DNA from: Hydractinia symbiolongicarpus
Taxonomy: Eukaryota; Cnidaria; Hydrozoa; Anthoathecata; Hydractiniidae
Length of the DNA: 64,000 bases
Direction of reading: 5' to 3'
Assembly: GCF_029227915.1 (NCBI RefSeq)
Contig: NC_079879.1
Coordinates: 14,510,001-14,574,000 of the forward strand
Below are positions 26,309-38,135 of this stretch, piece after piece; positions within the stretch are counted from its first letter, which is position 1, and each line of letters begins with the position of its first letter. The position numbers and the translations under genes are program-made. The notes under the pieces were generated by a model. It did no database searches. It had not been told where the DNA came from and worked only from the letters and a program-made list of their open reading frames with translations.

Positions 26309-29300
26309 ATGGCCTTTTGTAGTCTAATAAAGGCCTCACACGTAAATCACATGGTTTCACCTGCCTGCGCAGGTTACCTTTGGACTAATCGTTCCATTCT
26401 TAATGCGCTACAACGTCCCAAATCGTTTTCATTGGCGAAGTTGCCTTAGAACTCTCTTAACTACGTGCAGAGTCCTATAAAGGCTGTAATATGGCTTTTT
26501 GCAGTCTAATAAAGGCCTCACACGTAAATCACGTGGTTTCACCTGCCTGCGCAGGTTACCTTTTGACTAATCGTTCCATTCTTAATGCGCTACAACGTCC
26601 CAAGTTGTTTTCATTGGCGAAGTTGCCTTAGAACTCTCTTAACTACGTGCACAGTCCTATAAAGGCTGTAATATGGCCTTTTGCAGTCTAATAAAGGCCT
26701 CACACGTAAATCACGTGGTTCCATCTGCCTGTGCAGGTTACCAGTGGACTAGTCGTTCCAGTCTCACTGCGCTACAACGTCCCAAGTCGTTTTCATTTGC
26801 TCCGTTGCTTTACAACAATCTTAACTGCGTGCACTGTCCTATAAAGGCTGTAATATGGCCTTTGGCAGTCTAAAAAAGGCTTCACACGTAAATCACGTGG
26901 TTTCACATGCCTGCGCAGGTTACCTTTGGACTAATCGTTCCAGTCTCAATGCGCTACAACGTCCCAAGATGCTTTCATTGGCGAAGTTGCCTTAGAACAC
27001 TCTTAACTACGTGCACAGTCCTATAAAGGCTGTAATATGGCCTTTTGCAGTCTAATAAATGCCTCACACGTAAATCACGTGGTTCCATTTGCCTGCGCAA
27101 GTCACCATTGGCCTAGTCCTTCAAGTCTCAATGTGCTACAACGTCCCAGGTCGTTTTCATTAGCGCCGTTGCCTTACAACACTTTTAACTACGTGCACAG
27201 TCCTATAAAGGCTGTAATATCGCCTTTTGCAGTCTAATAAAGGCTTCACACGCAAATCACGTGGTTTCACCTGCCTGCGCAGGTTACCATTGGACTATTC
27301 CTTACAGTCTCAATGCGCTACAGCGTCTCAAGTCGTTTTCATTAGCGCCGTTGCCTTACAACACTCCTAACTGCGTGCACAGTCGTATAAAGGCTGTAAT
27401 ATGGCCTTTTGCAGTCAAATAAAGGCCTCATACGTAAATCACGTGGTTCCATTTGCCTGTGCAGGTTACCATTGGACTATTCCTTCCAGTCTCAATGCGC
27501 TTCAACGTCCCAAGTCGTTTTCATTATCGCCGTTGCCTTACAACACTCTTAACTACGTTCACAGTCCTATAAAGGCTGTAATATGGCCTTTTGCAGTCTA
27601 ATAAAGGCCTCACACGCAAATCACGTGGTTCCACCTGTCTGCGCAGCTTACCATTGGCCTAGTCCTTCCAGTCTCAATGCGCTAAAATGTCCCAAGTCGT
27701 TTTCATTAGTGTCGTTGCCTTACAACACTCCTAACTACGTGCAGAGTCCTATAAAGGCTGTAATATGGCCTTTTGCAGTCTAATAAAGGCCTCACACGTA
27801 AATCACATGGTCTCACCTGCCTGCGCAGGTTACCTTTGGACTAATCGTTCCATTCTTAATGCGCTACAACGTCCCCAGTCGTTTTCATTGGCTAAGTTGC
27901 CTTAGAACTCTCTTAACTACGTGCAGAGTCCTATAAAGGCTGTAATATGGCTTTTTGCAGTCTAATAAAGGCCTCACACGTAAATCACGTGGTTTCACCT
28001 GCCTGCGCAGGTTACCTTTGGACTAATCGTTCCATTCTTAATGTGCTACAACGTCCCAAGTTGTTTTCATTGGCGAAGTTGCCTTAGAACTCTCTTAACT
28101 ACGTGCACAGTCCTATAAAGGCTGTAATATGGCCTTTTGCAGTCTAATAAAGGCCTCACACGTAAATCACGTGGTTCCATCTGCCTGTGCAGGTTACCAG
28201 TGGACTAGTCGTTCCAGTCTCACTGCTCTACAACGTCCAAAGTCGTTTTCATTTGCTCCGTTGCTTTACAACAATCTTAACTGCGTGCACTGTCCTATAA
28301 AGGCTATAATATGGCCTTTGGCAGTCTAATAAAGGCTTCACACGTAAATCACGTGGTTTCACATGCCTGCGCAGGTTACCATTGGACTATTCCTTACAGT
28401 CTCAATGCATTAGAGCGTCCCAAGTCGTTTTCATTAGCGCCGTTGCCTTACAACACTCCTAACTACGTGCAGAGTCCTATAAAGGCTGTAATATCGCCTT
28501 TTGCAGTCTAATAAAGGCCTTACACGTAAATCACGTGGTTCCATTTGTCTGTGCAGGTTACCATTGGACTATTCCTTACAGTCTCAATGCATTAGAGCGT
28601 CCCAAGTCGTTTTCATTAGCGCCGTTGCCTTACAACACTCCTAACTACGTGCACAGTCGTATAAAGGCTGTAATATGGCCTTTTGCAGTCTAATAAAGGC
28701 CTCATACGTAAATCACGTGGTTCCATTTGCCTGTGCAGGTTACCATTGTACTATTCCTTCCAGTTTCAATGCGCTTCAACGTCCCAAGTCGTTTTCATTA
28801 TCGCTGTTGCCTTACAACACTCTTAACTACGTGCACAGTCCTATAAGGGCTGTAATATGGCCTTTTGCAGTCTAATAAAGGCCTCACACGTAAATCACAT
28901 GGTTTCACCTGCCTGCGCAGGTTACCTTTGGACTAATCGTTCCATTCTTAATGCGCTACAACGTCCCAAGTCGTTTTCATTGGCGAAGTTGCTTTAGAAC
29001 TCTCTTAACTACATGCAGAGTCCTATAAAGGCTGTAATATGGCTTTTTGCAGTCTAATAAAGGCCTCACACGTAAATCACGTGGTTCCATTTGCCTGCGC
29101 AAGTTACCATTGGCCTAGTCCTTCAAGTCTCAATGTGCTACAACGTCCCAGGTCGTTTTCATTAGCGCCGTTGCCTTACAACACTTTTAACTACGTGCAC
29201 AGTCCTATAAAGGCTGTAATATCGCCTTTTGCAGTCTAATAAAGGCTTCACACGCAAATCACGTGGTTTCACCTGCCTGCGCAGGTTACCATTGGACTAT

Positions 29301-32132
29301 TCCTTACAGTCTCAATGCGCTGCAGCGTCTCAAGTCGTTTTCATTAGCGCCGTTGCCTTACAACACTCCTAACTGCGTGCACAGTCGTATAAAGGCTGTA
29401 ATATGGCCTTTTGCAGTCTAATAAAGGCCTCATACGTAAATCACGTGGTTCCATTTGCCTGTGCAGGTTACCATTGGACTATTCCTTCCAGTCTCAATGC
29501 GCTTCAACGTCCCAAGTCGTTTTCATTATCGCCGTTGCCTTACAACACTCTTAACTACGTTCACAGTCCTATAAAGGCTGTAATATGGCCTTTTGCAGTC
29601 TAATAAAGGCCTCACACGCAAATCACGTGGTTCCACCTGTCTGCGCAGCTTACCATTGGCCTAGTCCTTCCAGTCTCAATGCGCTAAAATGTCCCAAGTC
29701 GTTTTCATTAGTGTCGTTGCCTTACAACACTCCTAACTACGTGCAGAGTCCTATAAAGTCTGTAATATGGCCTTTTGCAGTCTAATAAAGGCCTCACACG
29801 TAAATCACATGGTTTCACCTGCCTGCGCAGGTTACCTTTGGACTAATCGTTCCATTCTTAATGCGCTACAACGTCCCAAGTCGTTTTCATTGGCGAAGTT
29901 GCCTTAGAACTCTCTTAACTACGTGCAGAGTCCTATAAAGGCTGTAATATGGCTTTTTGCAGTCTAATAAAGGCCTCACACGTAAATCACGTGGTTTCAC
30001 CTGCCTGCGCAGGTTACCTTTGGACTAATCGTTCCATTCTTAATGCGCTACAACGTCCCAAGTTGTTTTCATTGGCGAAGTTGCCTTAGAACTCTCTTAA
30101 CTACGTGCACAGTCCTATAAAGGCTGTAATATGGCCTTTTGCAGTCTAATAAAGGCCTCACACGTAAATCACGTGGTTCCATTTGTCTGTGCAGGTTACC
30201 ATTGGACTATTCCTTACAGTCTCAATGCATTAGAGCGTCCCAAGTCGTTTTCATTAGCGTCGTTGCCTTACAACACTCCTAACTACGTGCACAGTCGTAT
30301 AAAGGCTGTAATATGGCCTTTTGCAGTCTAATAAAGGCCTCATACGTAAATCACGTGGTTCCATTTGCCTGTGCAGGTTACCATTGTACTATTCCTTCCA
30401 GTTTCAATGCGCTTCAACGTCCCAAGTCGTCTTCATTATCGCTGTTGCCTTACAACACTCTTAACTACGTGCACAGTCCTATAAGGGCTGTAATATGGCC
30501 TTTTGCAGTCTAATAAAGGCCTCACACGTAAATCACATGGTTTCACCTGCCTGCGCAGGTTACCTTTGGACTAATCGTTCCATTCTTAATGCGCTACAAC
30601 GTCCCAAGTCGTTTTCATTGGCGAAGTTGCTTTAGAACTCTCTTAACTACATGCAGAGTCATATAAAGGCTGTAATATGGCTTTTTGCAGTCTAATAAAG
30701 GCCTCACACGTAAATCACGTGGTTCCATTTGCCTGCGCAAGTTACCATTGGCCTAGTCCTTCAAGTCTCAATGTGCTACAACGTCCCAGGTCGTTTTCAT
30801 TAGCGCCGTTGCCTTACAACACTTTTAACTACGTGCACAGTCCTATAAAGGCTGTAATATCGCCTTTTGCAGTCTAATAAAGGCTTCACACGCAAATCAC
30901 GTGGTTTCACCTGCCTGCGCAGGTTACCATTGGACTATTCCTTACAGTCTCAATGCGCTGAAGCGTCTCAAGTCGTTTTCATTAGCGCCGTTGCCTTACA
31001 ACACTCCTAACTGCGTGCACAGTCGTATAAAGGCTGTAATATGGCCTTTTGCAGTCTAATAAAGGCCTCACACGCAAATCACGTGGTTCCACCTGTCTGC
31101 GCAGCTTACCATTGGCCTAGTCCTTCCAGTCTCAATGCGCTAAAATGTCCCAAGTCGTTTTCATTAGTGTCGTTGCCTTACAACACTCCTAACTACGTGC
31201 AGAGTCCTATAAAGTCTGTAATATGGCCTTTTGCAGTCTAATAAAGGCCTCACACGTAAATCACATGGTTTCACCTGCCTGCGCAGGTTACCTTTGGACT
31301 AATCGTTCCATTCTTAATGCGCTACAACGTCCCAAGTCGTTTTCATTGGCGAAGTTGCCTTAGAACTCTCTTAACTACGTGCAGAGTCCTATAAAGGCTG
31401 TAATATGGCTTTTTGCAGTCTAATAAAGGCCTCACACGTAAATCACGTGGTTTCACCTGCCTGCGCAGGTTACCTTTGGACTAATCGTTCCATTCTTAAT
31501 GCGCTACAACGTCCCAAGTTGTTTTCATTGGCGAAGTTGCCTTAGAACTCTCTTAACTACGTGCACAGTCCTATAAAGGCTGTAATATGGCCTTTTGCAG
31601 TCTAATAAAGGCCTCACACGTAAATCACGTGGTTCCATCTGCCTGTGCAGGTTACCAGTGGACTAGTCGTTCCAGTCTCAATGCGCTACAGCGTCTCAAG
31701 TCGTTTTCATTAGCGCCGTTGCCTTACAACACTCCTAACTGCGTGCACAGTCGTATAAAGGCTGTAATATGGCCTTTTGCAGTCTAATAAAGGCCTCATA
31801 CGTAAATCACGTGGTTCCATTTGCCTGTGCAGGTTACCATTGGACTATTCCTTCCAGTCTCAATGCGCTTCAACGTCCCAAGTCGTTTTCATTATCGCCG
31901 TTGCCTTACAACACTCTTAACTACGTTCACAGTCCTATAAAGGCTGTAATATGGCCTTTTGCAGTCTAATAAAGGCCTCACACGCAAATCACGTGGTTCC
32001 ACCTGTCTGCGCAGTTTACCATTGGCCTAGTCCTTCCAGTCTCAATGCGCTAAAATGTCCCAAGTCGTTTTCATTAGTGTCGTTGCCTTACAACACTCTT
32101 AACTACGTGCACAGTCCTATAAAGGCTGTAAT
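26309..32132 (+). repeat. Domain of 8- and 11-unit HORs
   Basis: Successive blocks all begin C-D. They are 26309-27764 (C D E I F G A' B'), 27765-29766 (C D E H H A C F G A' B'), 29767-31222 (C D H A C F G B') and 31223-32132 (C D E/G A' B'). Private marks tie blocks together: ATAAGGGCTG at the end of A (28675, 30313), TTGCTTTAGAACTC in C (28857, 30495), F units starting ATGGCTTTTTGC (29039, 30677), and CTATAAAGTCTG at the end of B' (29585, 31041). The stretch 28493-29402 recurs at 1,638 bp and 29585-30130 at 1,456 bp. Confidence 0.85.
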
Positions 32133-33405
32133 ATCGCCTTTTGCAGTCTAATAAAGGCTTCACACGCAAATCACGTGGTTTCACCTGCCTGCGCAGGTTA
32201 CCATTGGACTATTCCTTACAGTCTCAATGCGCTACAGCGTCTCAAGTCGTTTTCATTAGCGCCGTTGCCTTACAACACTCCTAACTGCGTGCACAGTCGT
32301 ATAAAGGCTGTAATATGGCCTTTTGCAGTCTAATAAAGGCCTCATACGTAAATCACGTGGTTCCATTTGCCTGTGCAGGTTACCATTGGACTATTCCTTC
32401 CAGTCTCAATGCGCTTCAACGTCCCAAGTCGTTTTCATTATCGCCGTTGCCTTACAACACTCTTAACTACGTTCACAGTCCTATAAAGGCTGTAATATGG
32501 CCTTTTGCAGTCTAATAAAGGCCTCACACGCAAATCACGTGGTTCCACCTGTCTGCGCAGCTTACCATTGGCCTAGTCCTTCCAGTCTCAATGCGCTAAA
32601 ATGTCCCAAGTCGTTTTCATTAGTGTCGTTGCCTTACAACACTCTTAACTACGTTCACAGTCCTATAAAGGCTGTAATATGGTCTTTGCAGTCTAATATA
32701 GGCTTCACACGTAAATCACGTGAGTTCACCTGCCTGCGCAGGTTACCTTTGGACTAATCGTTCCAGTCTCAATGCGCTACAACGTCCCAAGATGTTTTCA
32801 TTGGCGAAGTTGCCTTACAACACTTTTAACTACGTGCACAGTCCTATAAAGGCTGTAATATGGCCTTTTGCAGTCTAATAAAGGCTTCACACGCAAATCA
32901 CGTGGTTTCACCTGCCTGTGCAGGTTACCTTTGGACTAATCGTTCCAGTCTCAATGCGCTACAACGTCCCAGGATGTTTTCATTTGCGAAGTTGCCTTAG
33001 AACACTCTTAACTACGTGCACAGTCCTATAAAGGCTGTAAGATCGCCTTTTGCAGTCTAATAAAGGCCTCACACGTAAATCACGTGGTTCCATTTGCCTG
33101 TGCAGGTTACCAATGGACCATTCCTTACAGTCTCAATGCATTAAAGCGTCCCAAGTCGTTTTCATTATCGCCGTTGCCTTACAACACTCTTAACTACGTG
33201 CACAGTCCTATAAAGGCTGTAATATGGCCTTTTGCAGTCTAATAAATGCCTCACACGTAAATCACGTGGTTCCATTTGCCTGCGCAAGTTACCATTGGCC
33301 TAGTCCTTCAAGTCTCAATGTGCTACAACGTCCCAGGTCGTTTTCATTAGCGCCGTTGCCTCACAACACTTTTAACTACGTGCACAGTCCTATAAAGGCT
33401 GTAAT
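32133..33405 (+). repeat. Seven-unit HOR G-A'-B'-M-I-H'-F, first copy
   Basis: This is 1,273 bp, one base short because of M. It recurs at 36681-37953 in the same order with private marks: CCCAGGATG in I, and CCTCACAACAC in F. The last unit's CTCACAACAC mark is again present at 44323 and in the F/A units, which places all of them in one lineage. Confidence 0.88.
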
Positions 33406-34679
33406 ATCGCCTTTTGCAGTCTAATAAAGGCTTCACACGCAAATCACGTGGTTTCACCTGCCTGCGCAGGTTACCATTGGACTATTCCTTACAGTCTCAA
33501 TGCGCTACAGCGTCTCAAGTCGTTTTCATTAGCGCCGTTGCCTTACAACACTCCTAACTGCGTGCACAGTCGTATAAAGGCTGTAATATGGCCTTTTGCA
33601 GTCTAATAAAGGCCTCATACGTAAATCACGTGGTTCCATTTGCCTGTGCAGGTTACCATTGGACTATTCCTTCCAGTCTCAATGCGCTTCAACGTCCCAA
33701 GTCGTTTTCATTATCGCCGTTGCCTTACAACACTCTTAACTACGTTCACAGTCCTATAAAGGCTGTAATATGGCCTTTTGCAGTCTAATAAAGGCTTCAC
33801 ACGCAAATCACGTGGTTTCACCTGCCTGCGCAGGTTACCTTTGGACTAATCGTTCCAGTCTCAATGCGCTACAACGTCCCAAGATGTTTTCATTGGCGAA
33901 GTTGCCTTAGAACACTCTTAACTACGTGCACAGTCCTATAATGGCTGTAATATCGCCTTTTGCAGTCTAATAAAGGCCTCACACGTAAATCACGTGGTTC
34001 CATTTGCCTGTGCAGGTTACCATTGGACTATTCCTTACAGTCTCAATGCATTAGAGCGTCCCAAGTCGTTTTCATTAGCGCCGTTGCCTTACAACACTCC
34101 TAACTACGTGCAGAGTCCTATAAAGGCTGTAATATCGCCTTTTGCAGCCTAATAAAGGCCTCACACGTAAATCACGTGGTTCCATTTGTCTGTGCAGGTT
34201 ACCATTGGACTATTCCTTACAGTCTCAATGCATTAGAGCGTCCCAAGTCGTTTTCATTAGCGCCGTTGCCTTACAACACTCCTAACTACGTGCACAGTCG
34301 TATAAAGGCTGTAATATGGCCTTTTGCAGTCTAATAAAGGCCTCATACGTAAATCACGTGGTTCCATTTGCCTGTGCAGGTTACCATTGTACTATTCCTT
34401 CCAGTTTCAATGCGCTTCAACGTCCCAAGTCGTTTTCATTATCGCCGTTGCCTTACAACACTCTTAACTACGTGCAGAGTCCTATAAAGTCTGTAATATG
34501 GCCTTTTGCAGTCTAATAAAGGCCTCACACGTAAATCACATGGTTTCACCTGCCTGCGCAGGTTACCTTTGGACTAATCGTTCCATTCTTAATGCGCTAC
34601 AACGTCCCAAGTCGTTTTCATTGGCGAAGTTGCCTTAGAACTCTCTTAACTACGTGCAGAGTCCTATAAAGGCTGTAAT

Positions 34680-34861
34680 ATGGCTTTTTGCAGTCTAATA
34701 AAGGCCTCACACGTAAATCACGTGGTTTCACCTGCCTGCGCAGGTTACCTTTGGACTAATCGTTCCATTCTTAATGCGCTACAACGTCCCAAGTTGTTTT
34801 CATTGGCGAAGTTGCCTTAGAACTCTCTTAACTACGTGCACAGTCCTATAAAGGCTGTAAT
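34680..34861 (+). repeat. Satellite subfamily D (with variant D')
   Basis: D has CACGTGGTTTCACC, CCATTCTTAATG, AAGTTGTTTTC, a GGCGAAG tail and CTTAGAACTC, and often starts ATGGCTTTTTGC. Starts: 1019, 7752, 8844, 11210, 11938, 12302, 14303, 14667, 16849, 17213, 18305, 19761, 20125, 21217, 26491, 27947, 29949, 31405, 34680, 39046, 41048, 43232, 45961, 48873, 60339 and 62159. Private sub-variants are CATCGGCGAAG (7752, 11210, 11938, 14667, 17213, 20125), CACGGGCGAAG (8844, 12302, 18305, 21217) and CTTCGGACT (14303, 16849, 19761). D' has GTGGTATCACC and GGACTGATCG at 5750, 24673, 51421, 55789 and 56335. Confidence 0.85.
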
Positions 34862-35043
34862 ATGGCCTTTTGCAGTCTAATAAAGGCCTCACACGTAAAT
34901 CACGTGGTTCCATCTGCCTGTGCAGGTTACCAGTGGACTAGTCGTTCCAGTCTCACTGCGCTACAACGTCCCAAGTCATTTTCATTTGCTCCGTTGCTTT
35001 ACAACAATCTTAACTGCGTGCACTGTCCTATAAAGGCTGCAAT
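34862..35043 (+). repeat. Satellite subfamily E
   Basis: E is among the more divergent subfamilies, about 15 hand-counted differences from A'. It has TTCCATCTGCC, CCAGTGGACTAGTCG, CAGTCTCACTGCGC, TTTGCTCCGTTGC, ACAACAATC and CTGCGTGCACTG, and the next unit then starts ATGGCCTTTGGC. Starts: 474, 1201, 2293, 2657, 3930, 4294, 7934, 9026, 9572, 11392, 12484, 13030, 14849, 15576, 17395, 18487, 19033, 20307, 21399, 21945, 26673, 28129 and 34862. No intact E occurs to the right of 35043. The unit at 31587 is E in front and G behind. Confidence 0.9.
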
Positions 35044-35225
35044 ATGGCCTTTGGCAGTCTAATAAAGGCTTCACACGTAAATCACGTGATTTCACATGCC
35101 TGCGCAGGTTACCTTTGGACTAATCGTTCCAGTCTCAATGCGCTACAACGTCCCAAGATGTTTTCATTGGTGAAGTTGCCTTAGAACACTCTTAACTACG
35201 TGCACAGTCCTATAAAGGCTGTAAT

Positions 35226-35407
35226 ATGGCCTTTTGCAGTCTAATAAATGCCTCACACGTAAATCACGTGGTTCCATTTGCCTGCGCAAGTTACCATTGG
35301 CCTAGTCCTTCAAGTCTCAATGTGCTACAACGTCCCAGGTCGTTTTCATTAGCGCCGTTGCCTTACAACACTTTTAACTACGTGCACAGTCCTATAAAGG
35401 CTGTAAT
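35226..35407 (+). repeat. Satellite subfamily F
   Basis: F has TTTGCCTGCGCAAGTTACC, TTGGCCTAGTCC, TTCAAGTCTCAATGTGC, CCCAGGTCG and ACACTTTTAAC. The following unit often begins ATCGCC. Starts: 1565, 2111, 2475, 3021, 4112, 4658, 6114, 9390, 9936, 10118, 12848, 13394, 14485, 15940, 17031, 18851, 19397, 19943, 21763, 22309, 25035, 27037, 29039, 30677, 33224, 35226, 37772, 39592, 41594, 44323, 46507, 49965, 54333, 60885, 62705 and 63433. Chimeras with an A-like middle (CAGTTTCAATGCGC) are 42322, 47235, 53059, 57973 and 59065. A private GCGCAAAATACAATTGG marks 9390, 12848, 18851, 21763 and the fused unit 15394. Confidence 0.88.
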
Positions 35408-35589
35408 ATCGCCTTTTGCAGTCTAATAAAGGCTTCACACGCAAATCACGTGGTTTCACCTGCCTGCGCAGGTTACCATTGGACTATTCCTTACAGTCTC
35501 AATGCGCTACAGCGTCTCAAGTCGTTTTCATTAGCGCCGTTGCCTTACAACACTCCTAACTGCGTGCACAGTCGTATAAAGGCTGTAAT
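35408..35589 (+). repeat. Satellite subfamily G, the HOR phase marker
   Basis: G starts ATCGCC instead of ATGGCC and has TTCACACGCAAATC, a perfect CCTGCGCAGG palindrome, CTTACAGTCTCAATGCGC, CTACAGCGTCTC, TCCTAACTGCG and CACAGTCGTATAAAGG. Starts: 1747, 3203, 6296, 10300, 13576, 16122, 19579, 22491, 23218, 25217, 27219, 29221, 30859, 32133, 33406, 35408, 36681, 37954, 42504, 44505, 47417, 50147, 53241, 54515, 58155, 59247, 62887 and 63615. A sub-variant with GCAGGCTAATAAA and GGTTTTACCTG occurs at 36681, 50147, 54515, 62887 and 63615. Confidence 0.9.
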
Positions 35590-36680
35590 ATGGCCTTTTG
35601 CAGTCTAATAAAGGCCTCATACGTAAATCACGTGGTTCCATTTGCCTGTGCAGGTTACCATTGGACTATTCCTTCCAGTCTCAATGCGCTTCAACGTCCC
35701 AAGTCGTTTTCATTATCGCCGTTGCCTTACAACACTCTTAACTACGTTCACAGTCCTATAAAGGCTGTAATATGGCCTTTTGCAGTCTAATAAAGGCCTC
35801 ACACGCAAATCACGTGGTTCCACCTGTCTGCGCAGCTTACCATTGGCCTAGTCCTTCCAGTCTCAATGCGCTAAAATGTCCCAAGTCGTTTTCATTAGTG
35901 TCGTTGCCTTACAACACTCTTAACTACGTGCACAGTCCTACAAAGGCTGTAATATGGTCTTTGCAGTCTAATATAGGCTTCACACGTAAATCACGTGAGT
36001 TCACCTGCCTGCGCAGGTTACCTTTGGACTAATCGTTCCAGTCTCAATGTGCTACAACGTCCCAGGTCGTTTTCATTAGCGCCGTTGCCTTACAACACTT
36101 TTAACTACGTGCACAGTCCTATAAAGGCTGTAATATGGCCTTTTGCAGTCTAATAAAGGCCTCACACGCAAATCACGTGGTTCCACCTGTCTGCGCAGCT
36201 TACCATTGGCCTAGTCCTTCCAGTCTCAATGCGCTAAAATGTCCCAAGTCGTTTTCATTAGTGTCGTTGCCTTACAACACTCCTAACTACGTGCACAGTC
36301 CTATAAAGGCTGTAATATCGCCTTTTGCAGTCTAATAAAGGCCTCACACGTAAATCACGTGGTTCCATTTGCCTGTGCAGGTTACCAATGGACCATTCCT
36401 TACAGTCTCAATGCATTAAAGCGTCCCAAGTCGTTTTCATTAGTGTTTTTGCCTTACAACACTCTCAACTACGTGCACAGTCCTATAAAGGCTGTAATAT
36501 GGCCTTTTGCAGTCTAATAAAAGCCTCATACGTAAATCACGTGGTTCCATTTGCCTGCGCAGGTTACCTTTGGACTGATCGTTCCATTCTTAATGCGCTA
36601 CAACGTCCCAAGTTGTTTTCATTGGCGAAGTTGCCTTAGAACTCTCTTAACTACGTGCACAGTCCTATAAAGGCTGTAAT
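35408..36680 (+). repeat. Seven-unit mosaic HOR
   Basis: The order is G A' B' M B' H'/C* D'-like, 1,273 bp. The H' unit at 36317 ends in the C* tail TTAGTGTTTTTGCC and ACTCTCAAC. The next unit (36499) starts AAAAGCCTCATACG and continues like D' (GGACTGATCG). These are the leftmost occurrences of TTAGTGTTTTT and AAAAGCCTC, both typical of the right-hand domain. Confidence 0.8.
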
Positions 36681-36737
36681 ATCGCCTTTTGCAGGCTAAT
36701 AAAGGCTTCACACGCAAATCACGTGGTTTTACCTGCC

Positions 36738-36747
36738 TGCGCAGGTT
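36738..36747. other. Perfect 10 bp palindrome CCTGCGCAGG (example)
   Basis: CCTGCGCAGG equals its own reverse complement. It occupies unit positions 56-65 in most C, D, G and I units. In most A, E and H units the centre is CCTGTGCAGG, one base off, and in F it is CCTGCGCAAG. It overlaps GGTTACC (64-70). Similar palindromes can be protein sites, but no binding protein can be named from the sequence. Confidence 0.7.
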
Positions 36748-37044
36748 ACCATTGGACTATTCCTTACAGTCTCAATGCGCTACAGCGTCTCAAGTCGTTT
36801 TCATTAGCGCCGTTGCCTTACAACACTCCTAACTGCGTGCACAGTCGTATAAAGGCTGTAATATGGCCTTTTGCAGTCTAATAAAGGCCTCATACGTAAA
36901 TCACGTGGTTCCATTTGCCTGTGCAGGTTACCATTGGACTATTCCTTCCAGTCTCAATGCGCTTCAACGTCCCAAATCGTTTTCATTATCGCCGTTGCCT
37001 TACAACACTCTTAACTACGTTCACAGTCCTATAAAGGCTGTAAT

Positions 37045-37226
37045 ATGGCCTTTTGCAGTCTAATAAAGGCCTCACACGCAAATCACGTGGTTCCACCTGT
37101 CTGCGCAGCTTACCATTGGCCTAGTCCTTCCAGTCTCAATGCGCTAAAATGTCCCAAGTCGTTTTCATTAGTGTCGTTGCCTTACAACACTCTTAACTAC
37201 GTGCACAGTCCTATAAAGGCTGTAAT
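37045..37226 (+). repeat. Satellite subfamily B'
   Basis: B' differs from B by TTCCACCTGTCTGCGCAGCTT and GCTAAAATGTCCC. Starts: 3385, 7570, 11028, 13939, 16485, 22854, 23582, 27583, 29585, 31041, 31951, 32497, 35772, 36135, 37045, 50511, 54879 and 63069. It normally follows A'. Units at 7570 and 11028 share a private GCACCTTACC. The first also has AAAATTTCCC where the second has AAAATGTCCC. Confidence 0.85.
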
Positions 37227-37407
37227 ATGGTCTTTGCTGTCTAATATAGGCTTCACACGTAAATCACGTGAGTTCACCTGCCTGCGCAGGTTACCTTTGG
37301 ACTAATCGTTCCAGTCTCAATGTGCTACAACGTCCCAGGTCGTTTTCATTAGCGCCGTTGCCTTACAACACTTTTAACTACGTGCACAGTCCTATAAAGG
37401 CTGTAAT
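37227..37407 (+). repeat. Rare 181 bp marker unit M
   Basis: M starts ATGGTCTTTGC, one base shorter than ATGGCCTTTTGC. It continues with CTAATATAGGC (the AATAAA string is lost) and CACGTGAGTTCACC. Six copies start at 3567, 23764, 32679, 35954, 37227 and 43778, always directly after a B' or a B'-like unit. The copy at 23764 reads ATGGTTTTTGC. Downstream halves vary: I-like with AAAATG at 3567 and 23764, I then F at 32679, and F at 35954, 37227 and 43778. Its rarity makes it a useful tracer of segmental copying. Confidence 0.9.
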
Positions 37408-38135
37408 ATGGCCTTTTGCAGTCTAATAAAGGCTTCACACGCAAATCACGTGGTTTCACCTGCCTGTGCAGGTTACCTTTGGACTAATCGTTCCAGTCTC
37501 AATGCGCTACAACGTCCCAGGATGTTTTCATTGGCGAAGTTGCCTTAGAACACTCTTAACTACGTGCACAGTCCTATAAAGGCTGTAATATCGCCTTTTG
37601 CAGTCTAATAAAGGCCTCACACGTAAATCACGTGGTTCCATTTGCCTGTGCAGGTTACCAATGGACCATTCCTTACAGTCTCAATGCATTAAAGCGTCCC
37701 AAGTCGTTTTCATTATCGCCGTTGCCTTACAACACTCTTAACTACGTGCACAGTCCTATAAAGGCTGTAATATGGCCTTTTGCAGTCTAATAAATGCCTC
37801 ACACGTAAATCACGTGGTTCCATTTGCCTGCGCAAGTTACCATTGGCCTAGTCCTTCAAGTCTCAATGTGCTACAACGTCCCAGGTCGTTTTCATTAGCG
37901 CCGTTGCCTCACAACACTTTTAACTACGTGCACAGTCCTATAAAGGCTGTAATATCGCCTTTTGCAGTCTAATAAAGGCTTCACACGCAAATCACGTGGT
38001 TTCACCTGCCTGCGCAGGTTACCATTGGACTATTCCTTACAGTCTCAATGCGCTACAGCGTCTCAAGTCGTTTTCATTAGCGCCGTTGCCTTACAACACT
38101 CCTAACTGCGTGCACAGTCGTATAAAGGCAGTAAT

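Larger units (their letters stand above)
33406..35407 (+). repeat. Eleven-unit HOR G-A'-I-H-H-A-C-D-E-I-F
   Basis: This 2,002 bp unit carries the leftmost CCTATAATGG I unit (33770) and the rightmost intact E (34862). It therefore sits at the boundary between the left and right HOR families. A single GTCATTTTC change in E and CACGTGATTTC in the following I are private. Confidence 0.85.
36681..37953 (+). repeat. Seven-unit HOR G-A'-B'-M-I-H'-F, second copy
   Basis: This 1,273 bp block matches 32133-33405 at a distance of 4,548 bp. Part of it is also copied at 43778-44504 (M I H' F) at 6,551 bp. Its G is the GCAGGC/GGTTTTACC sub-variant and its M reads TTTGCTGTCTAATATAGG. Confidence 0.85.
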
